Assembly (NCBI GenBank): GCA_002110485.1
Contig: MOWL01000067.1
Span: 2,914,001-2,978,000, forward strand
DNA: 64,000 bases
From: Emergomyces orientalis
Taxonomy: Eukaryota; Ascomycota; Eurotiomycetes; Onygenales; Ajellomycetaceae
Direction of reading: 5' to 3'
A program made the position numbers and the translations under genes. The notes under the pieces were generated by a model. It saw nothing but the letters and a program-made list of their open reading frames with translations, was not told the DNA's origin and ran no database searches. How positions within the stretch are numbered: position 1 is the stretch's first letter; every line of letters begins with the position of its first letter. Below, piece after piece: positions 57,303-64,000 of the stretch.

Positions 57303-58544
57303 AATTCAGACTATTTTTCCTACTAGTGATAGTAACTAGATTAGATTTTTCTAGAGAATCTAATAAACTGATATTGATTTTTAGAGATAAATCAATTAAA
57401 TCTTCACAGACTTCTTTCTTGTGCTACAAAATGAAAAGAAAAGATTTGATTTCAATGAATAACAAGTTATTCAGTTGAAATGACAGTTTTTAAGAGAAAA
57501 ACTGACAAAATAAATCAATTTTTTGCAGAGAAATTGATAAAAACTATTCAGAAATATTCAATATTTTAAATTTCTCCCCACATATCAAGTATGCAGCTCA
57601 AAATTGAGATTATTTTCAAAAACTGAATTAGTCACTGAAGTAAAGAAATATGAATTTGTGTAGAATTTTCTTGATTTATTTACTCAGAGCTAAATCAAGA
57701 AAAACACTCTCTAACTCTTGCAAATTTTGTCTTTTTCAATTTAAAAAGTTTCTCAAAATTTCTGCTTGAAATAGGCCCCACCTCAAATCAAGATTGTATT
57801 CCTGAAATATCAATATGAATTAATACTGAATAGATTTTCTTTTCTATTCAAATTAATCTCATATATTTTACTAGATAGCTCTTAATAAATGTAATTTATT
57901 AAGTCACACAGATGAGTATGCAAATGAAGAATCAACAGACTAAATCTGTACTATTTTTCTATATAATAATATATTATATACAAGTATGTATATATATTAC
58001 TTGCAGGGACCAAGCTATTTTTTAAACACTGATATTTCCACTTTTTCTCGTTCCGTTTTGTAGAGAGGGTAGGTTTCGGGGAATTTCTGATTGAAAGATA
58101 GGTCACGTGTGATCTGTGCTGAGGTATTTTTTTGTCACTTTTCTGCCGGGCGAGGTAGGGCAGTACGGGGGAAAGACTTGGCACTGGTGCAAAGGAACAT
58201 GAAAATCAATCAGAGTTTTCATGCAGATTTTGACAATGAATTGTTCAGAAAGAGATGGTCGGAATGAATTCAAAATTGAGACAGTTGTAATATCTGGTTT
58301 GTTCTAGCTTCTATCAAAATTCTATGTAAATTGGGCCGAAACTGATGAAGTTATGTGATGAAGTGTGATTTTCTTTCCCCTTAGGGGTTGCAAACACGTT
58401 TTCCTCAATAGCTTCATCAACTCGCGCTCAATTTTAATAAAAAGTGAATAAATTGCTTTCTCAAACAAGAGCTTTCAAATGGATGTCTTTTCGTCTTCTA
58501 ATTCGAAGAATTGGGCTGGTTCGGGGGAAAGCCGAGTTTTTGCC

Positions 58545-58557
58545 CCTAAGATGGATT
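58545..58557 (+). repeat. LINE target-site duplication, right copy
   Basis: CCTAAGATGGATT, matches 50338-50350; copia LTR sequence resumes after it. Confidence 0.93.
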
Positions 58558-58710
58558 CACAGGTATAAATAGTCATGGAAAACCCATAGATATTTAGCTA
58601 GTTCAGAGCTCAGAGCACACAGACCACAATACCATATATCTCTATATTAATTCCTCCCTATATATGTGCATATTATGCTAGCTCCACTCTCCGTCTTATC
58701 CTCCGTTTCA
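58558..58710 (+). repeat. Copia 5' LTR, second part
   Basis: 153 bases aligned without gaps to 63847-63999, with two transitions (58573, 58693). Contains a TATAAATA box (58564-58571), the likely Pol II start region. Confidence 0.92.
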
Positions 58711-58732
58711 TAGTTATGAGCCCGGGTGCAAC
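58711..58732 (+). other. Copia primer-binding site (half-tRNA iMet type)
   Basis: Immediately after the LTR: TAGTTATGAGCCCGGGTGC. The core GTTATGAGCCC is complementary to the anticodon arm of initiator tRNA-Met (GGGCUCAUAAC), the half-tRNA priming known from Drosophila copia and yeast Ty5. Confidence 0.75.
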
Positions 58733-58845
58733 TACTGCCCTAAAACATTGATTACTGCATATAATATCGCTGCATTCTATACAAACCCTCCCCATTTGCA
58801 TATGCTCTATATTAGACCATTCAACATGCCGAAAAAATCAAAAAG

Positions 58846-59460
58846 ATGACTGTGATGACTAATGAGATTATTCTCAGAACTAGCAAAGACTGAAATGATT
58901 GATATGAAGAAGTTCAAATGAAAGTGATGACTCTAAACTTTCACAAATATACAGATTTAGATGTCAAACATATAGCTCCTTCTATGGAGCCAGAACCTTA
59001 TGAACCAGATACAGAAGAAATATGCTTGGAGATGATGCATATGCACTTCTACTTATATAAACAGTGTACAGAGACATATAAGATCTATATGAAAGATGTC
59101 AAGAAACTCTATAATCATATATCAATGACCATAGACCTGAAGCTACAAAGAGCCCTGACAAAAACACTAGATTCATGCCAAATATTGAAGAAATTAAAGA
59201 GCTTCATTACTTCAATAAAATTCTAAAAAGAGATTGAACTCACTAATCTCTTTTTAAAGCTTTTCAAGCCATCAGAGATGTGAAAGCAAGCAGCCAATGA
59301 ATAGCTGCTAGAATGAAAAAACTGCCATCAATTAGTTCTCAAATATGATGTTGATGGATTCACCAGCAAAATCTATATAGATTCCTTAATGCAGTGCAAG
59401 CCATACACCCCGAATTCTCGGACTTCCGTCGCCAGGAACTGGAGAACACCCTAGAGAACA
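58846..59460 (+). pseudogene. Copia gag remnant
   Basis: From ATG at 58846 in frame with 58918-59226, broken by TGA at about 58891 and 58900 and further stops. Residues around the TGAs (SKD-stop-ND-stop-YEEVQ, then HKYTDLD) resemble the N-terminal gag pattern of copia elements, in which tryptophans sit at these positions. From about 59400 the recognisable frame shifts (IHPEFSDFRRQELEN), so a small indel or the gag-pol boundary lies between. No zinc knuckle seen. Confidence 0.6.
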
Positions 59461-59879
59461 GTGACAAGCCATTAAGTGTACAAAAAAATGATCAATCACT
59501 TCAGATCACACTGTCAGACACACATCACAGAAGATGAGCCTGAATACTCTAAAAATAATGCAGTATTCACTACATATCAAGATCAATTCATGAAGGAAAC
59601 AGCAGAAACTCTGAGCAAGAAATTCACTAAGAAATCAAGAGAAAATCAATAAAATAAATATATATATAAAGAACCACATCTCTATATCAAATACTGAATC
59701 ATGAATGCTGAAGAACACCTGTCCAGGTGAACTTCTCAAAAAGAAATAGAGAATAAGATTAAAAAGATTCTAAAAAATGAGTAAATGAAGAAATCTGTTG
59801 ACAATGTCTTTGTCAGAGAGAAGAAGACTCTGGTGTGATCACTATACACTTTCTGTCAAAGAATGAAGAAACTGATGAA

Positions 59880-62800
59880 TATACAGTTTTGATTACAATC
59901 ACCTTCACAGCTGAACATGCCAGCGGATACCAATACTCTCTGTGAGATAGCTTTATATATAATACAGAAGTTAATAAGCATGTATACAATGACTGCAGCT
60001 GCTTTGAGAACTTTGAACCTTGCAAAGCATTCTATCTATATACAGAAGATTCAAAGATAGTCATTCAAGACACAGAGCAGGTGTGGTTAGCTGTACAATC
60101 ATCAAAGAGAGTAAGATGAATGCTTCTACTAAATGTGACATATGTTTCTGATTTTCACACAAATCTCGCGGCATCCCCTTTCTTCAAGAAGAAGGGATTG
60201 GGAATTGATGAACTAAATCACACTATAATCAACTGAGATGAGGTTGTGCAATTCAACTTAATCTATGTTCATGAGAAATACATTCTGAAGTATAAATCTC
60301 TACCTGAGAATAATACTGCTTTCGCCGTACGATTGGCATTACCGCGGCCACCCACCAACGCCACGGCAGCCCTATGGCATAGGCGCCTGGCACACGCCGG
60401 GCCGGAGGCCCTCACACACATACCCGCCGAAATCGCGGGCTCCGAGATCAACAGGCCGAAAACATCAGAATGTGAAACATGTGCATTAGTGAAGATGCAC
60501 AATATCATCTCTCAGAGGTCTATGGCTTGCAGAAGCTGCTCATTTGAAGCTCTACACTTCAATATTATTCATGTGAAAGAGGCATACAATGGCCTTCAAT
60601 ATATTGCTCATCTATACAATCCGTACACACATCTACATAGAGTAGAGTGTTTAAAACAGAAATCCAATGTATTCAATTTCATACACAGCACAGCACTAAT
60701 AATCAAAAAGCAACTAAATCTCAACATTCTAAGAATTCATACTGATGGTGAAAAGGCATTATTCTCACCATTCATGCAGTGAGTAAAAGAGAAAGACATT
60801 CTTCTAGAGTGTTCAGCACTCTATACACTCAAGCAGAATGAAGCTGCAGAATGCTCAGAGAGTATGATTACAAGAACTGCTCAGGCACTATGCATATCTG
60901 CAAGATTCCCACATAATCTATAATCTGAAATAACAGAGACTGGTATCTACTTACTAAATAGAACACTCACTAGAGTATTAGAATGGAAATCACTGAATCA
61001 AGTTCTCTATGAATACATGAAGAAGGATACAGACATCAACAAAGACATGAAACTAGCTCATCTGCAAGCATACAGATGCAAGATATATATATTGAATAAA
61101 AAGATCTCTAGAACAATAAAGCTAACTGTCAGAGCAAAAATTGAATTTCTAATTGAATATACTTTCACTAATATTTTCTGAATCTGACTTTCACAATCTC
61201 AGAAGATTACAGAATCTCAAGATATTCTTTTTGATAAAGATACATTTTTCAACTCTCAGAACTTGTCTGAGAAGAATGTACTTGAACTGCTGATTCTCAG
61301 AATCATTTCTACATCACTCAGATCAATCAAAGATATGAATGAAAAGAAGAAGAATGTTCAATTATTATTAATCAGACTGATGCTGAGAACAGTGAATCTT
61401 GACAAACATGAAACCTTCATGACAGAACAAGTCATCTCAAAATTAATGTATAATGGACCTCTCACGCCTGAACCAACACCTCCACGGCATACCAAGGCTA
61501 GCATGCCATGGCATGCTGATTCACACCTACCACACTACACGCCGGGCGGCTTTTCAGAAGGTGAGCCCACACACACACCACAAGCCATGGAACCTCCATC
61601 CATGAGCCCCCCAATGAGCGGAATACCCGCCATAGATGAACCATCTAATCAGTTAATGAAGTTATTACATGACACAACAATTAGAGCTTCTAGTAGAGAG
61701 ATAATAAGCAATGTCTCTCCTTCTAATATAGTGTAAGAAAAGTGAGTGAGAAAACTCAATACAGAACAATCTTCAGTTTATACAACAAGCATGGAATCTT
61801 CAATATATATCACATTTCATGCAGCATTCATGGGTGGCACACAGGCCGAGCCCACGCCATTGAACCCCCCTAACCTGCCGAAAATCCATAGGGATACGCT
61901 GCCCCCGCCGCCACGCGGCTGGGCCGCGGCTACAAAACACCCTTTTGCCAGAGAATGGCGTGCGGCCGCTGACATCAAATATAAGACTCTAGAACAGCAT
62001 CAATGCTGGCAAGAGGTGGAAATACCTTCTGAACCAGAAGTCCGCGCTCTGCCATTGATGTGGGTATACACCTACAAATTCGACACGGACAGCTATCTAG
62101 CTAAATTCAAGACATGGCTTGTTGTACGAGGGGACCTCGCCAGTAATGAAGCAATGAAGACCTACTCCTGCACTTTAGCAATGAAAATCTTTTGTGTTCT
62201 AATGACCATGACAGCAGCCTTTGATTTTGAAGCTCATCAATTTGATGCCATTAACGCCTTTCTAAACACATGAATTGATAAATGAATCTATATTATGTCA
62301 GCTCAGAGATACAGCTGTCTCAGTTACTATCTTCTATTAAAAAGAGCTCTATACAGACTGCTCAAATTCTCTCTGTTATGAAATAATGAACTTGAATCTC
62401 AACTTAAGAAGCTTGAACTACACTCTATTAGTGAAGAGCTATGTCTCTATACAAGTGAGAATCTCATGTTATTCTTCTATATAAATAATATAGTGATTCT
62501 ATACTATAGAGATCACCATGAGGCATTTAATCAATTTAAGCAATCACTAACCATGACATACAATCTAAGGGATATGAGAGATTTGAACTGATTTCTAGAA
62601 ATTTACATTTTATAAGACTGCAATGAGAAAAAGCTCTGATTATGTCAGAACAGCTATATGACTAAAATAGCTGCAAAATTCAATCTAGAGTGTTGAACAC
62701 AGTATTGAATGTCTTTATCAAAGAATGAATTCTCTACACATCAATTCTCATACAATGGTGAAGCTTCCCCGCAGGAAATCCATGCATATCAATGCTGCAT

Positions 62801-63482
62801 TGAATCACTAATCTACTCTGCTGTTGAAATGAGGCCAGATCTCGCATTCACAGCGAGTGCCCTCACTGGGTTCATGACAAATCCAGGCCCAAAACATTCA
62901 GATATGGCAGATCAGGTGATTGCTTTTGCTAATCAAACCAGGCATCTAGCAATTGAGTATAGTGCCTCAAAACCCAGCTCTACTACTCTGAATTTCATCA
63001 TACATGCTGATGCAGTCTATACAGACAATCTGAACATCTGCTGAAGCACACAAGAAATGATGTTCTCACTCTTTGAAGAATTAATAGATTGAAAGTTATC
63101 TAAGTAAAAAACTGTAATCACTTCTTTCACTGAATCTGAGCTTCTTGCTCTATCTTATGCAGCGAAGAAGGCCATATGGTGAAATCAAGTGTTTAATCAA
63201 CTTGAACTGGATACTCAGTGTCATCTAGTTATTCATAATGACAATCACCAAATCATTCGACTCCTAACAGCCGCCGCACCAATGCTAACCACTAAACTAT
63301 GCTATATTGATGTGCATAATCACTGGCTCTGTGAACAAATAGCCACCAGACACCTAGCTATTCAATGGGTTGACACAAAGGCCATGATTGCTGATGGAAT
63401 GACCAAGGCACTCGGAGGCCAAAAACACGCTGAATTCATACAAATGCTCAGATTAACTGATATAGGCGCCCAAATTGAATAA
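59880..63482 (+). pseudogene. Copia pol remnant (protease, integrase, RT, RNase H)
   Basis: One frame from about 59880 to the stop at 63480-63482, interrupted only by stops. In order: a protease-like site altered to FIYNTEVNKHVYND; the GAG-pre-integrase motif TAALWHRRLAHAGPEALTH (60340-60400) and its CETCALVK zinc ligands; integrase with LRIHTDGEKALF and YTLKQNEAAECSESM; reverse transcriptase with ALPLMWVYTYKFDTDSYLAK and a catalytic site changed to YINNIVIL; RNase H/C terminus with EMRPDLAFTASAL, FTESELLALSYAAKKAIW and RHLAIQWVDTKAMIADGMTK. Stops (TGA or TAA) fall in CpG-poor tracts; CpG-rich tracts keep their Trp codons. Catalytic residues lost in protease and RT. Confidence 0.87.
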
Positions 63483-63581
63483 AACAACGCCTACACACTC
63501 ATTAAAAACACGCTTTTTCCTATATATATATTTCATATTACTACTACTGCTACTGCTGCGGGCATATTCAGTGAGAGAGTA

Positions 63582-63999
63582 TGTGAAACATGAGATTATC
63601 ATCACACATTCATTGACTAAGACATATGCACATGTTCAATTGCCACACTAATTGTCACATGGTGAACTCTGATGGAATCTCCATCAAATACACTCTCATC
63701 TTCGCTGATCTTTAATATATTCATCATTACATTGATTTTTCTACAAAGTCAGAGGTATTCAGCTGAGAATATCATGATACAATCAATATAGCATGTAAAT
63801 CACTCATATTATTGATGGATAGTTGTTGGGCAGCCTAAGATGGATTCACAGGTATAAATAGCCATGGAAAACCCATAGATATTTAGCTAGTTCAGAGCTC
63901 AGAGCACACAGACCACAATACCATATATCTCTATATTAATTCCTCCCTATATATGTGCATATTATGCTAGCTCCACTCTCCATCTTATCCTCCGTTTCA
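63582..63999 (+). repeat. Copia 3' LTR
   Basis: 418 bases, TG...CA, same length as the reconstructed 5' LTR. It carries the uninterrupted LINE target site at 63834-63846 and the TATAAATA box (63853-63860). The window stops one base after it, so the right target duplication is not visible. Confidence 0.92.
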
Positions 64000-64000
64000 T

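Larger units (their letters stand above)
50351..58544 (-). mobile_element. Non-LTR retrotransposon (I/Tad1-like LINE with RNase H), full-length but decayed
   Basis: About 8.2 kb on the minus strand, flanked by 13-bp duplications; the 3' poly(A) appears as a T-run right after the left duplication (50351-50370). Contains ORF1 with zinc knuckles (57302-55686) and ORF2 with endonuclease, reverse transcriptase, RNase H and a C-terminal GHGYF...EHLL-type segment (55650-50663). The 5' untranslated part is about 57.3-58.54 kb and still has some CpGs at 58.04-58.18 and 58.37-58.54 kb. A SINE-like element interrupts the reverse transcriptase. Very low CpG and in-frame stops show it is dead. Confidence 0.92.
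50086..63999 (+). mobile_element. Ty1/copia LTR retrotransposon, decayed, split by a nested LINE
   Basis: Bounded by two 418-bp LTRs that start TGTGAAACATG and end ...GTTTCA (TG...CA termini). The 5' LTR is in two pieces (50086-50350 and 58558-58710) because the LINE inserted into it. A primer-binding site follows at 58711, then gag-like sequence in one frame and a pol region in another, in copia order: protease-like, GAG-pre-integrase, integrase, reverse transcriptase, RNase H. Without the LINE and one copy of its target duplication the element is about 5.7 kb. Many in-frame stops, mostly TGA, make it inactive. The right flank lies outside the window, so its target-site duplication cannot be checked. 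Confidence 0.92.

Noticed and set aside
1..64000. CRISPR array, prokaryotic operons or ribosomal RNA genes
   Set aside because: No regularly spaced repeats and no rRNA signatures; spliced genes and retrotransposons show a fungal nuclear genome.

Overview
The window reads as nuclear DNA of a filamentous ascomycete, most likely a Eurotiomycete and probably Onygenales (Blastomyces/Histoplasma/Emmonsia-like); the order is an inference. Reasons: short introns (50-160 nt) with GT(A/G)NGT donors and CTAAT-type branch sites, Zn2Cys6 and DHA2-type MFS genes, very long purine- or pyrimidine-rich flanks, and a sharp switch from gene-bearing DNA to an AT-rich, CpG-poor repeat block at about 49.35 kb.

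Genic part (1.4-36.1 kb). In order: SMI1/KNR4-like cell-wall regulator (-), Edc1/PNRC-like decapping activator (-), Rbx1 RING-box protein (+, four exons), Spc1 signal-peptidase subunit (-, three exons), a DHA2-like MFS transporter broken by one in-frame TGA (+), a Zn2Cys6 transcription factor (+, five exons), a Rim2-like mitochondrial carrier broken by a 1-nt frameshift (+), an Alr1/Mnr2-type CorA Mg transporter (+), a Kin17 homologue (-), the Mid1 calcium-channel subunit (+), an ES2/DGCR14 splicing factor (-) and a large CRIB-domain protein (-). Most are conserved housekeeping genes; several (SMI1, MID1, the CRIB protein) belong to cell-wall and polarity signalling. The transporter, transcription factor and carrier form a tandem same-strand trio in which the two outer members are disrupted, like a decaying metabolic or efflux module.

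Gene-poor part (36.1-49.35 kb). Homopurine tracts, microsatellites and short unsupported ORFs; no gene I can defend.

Repeat part (49.35-64.0 kb). A Ty1/copia element (LTR 418 bp, half-tRNA primer site, gag and pol remnants) carries an 8.2-kb non-LTR retrotransposon inserted into its 5' LTR with a 13-bp target duplication. That LINE is in turn split by a 1.03-kb tRNA-headed SINE-like element with a 14-bp duplication, whose 3' tail resembles the LINE's own 3' end. Both retrotransposons are inactivated mainly by stop codons rather than frameshifts. All 13 differences between the two copia LTRs are transitions that fit C-to-T change at CpG or CpC, and the copia body alternates between CpG-free tracts full of stops and CpG-rich tracts that keep tryptophan codons. 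This RIP-like, CpS-directed and tract-wise mutation pattern, together with the SINE/LINE pairing, is the most unusual content of the window.
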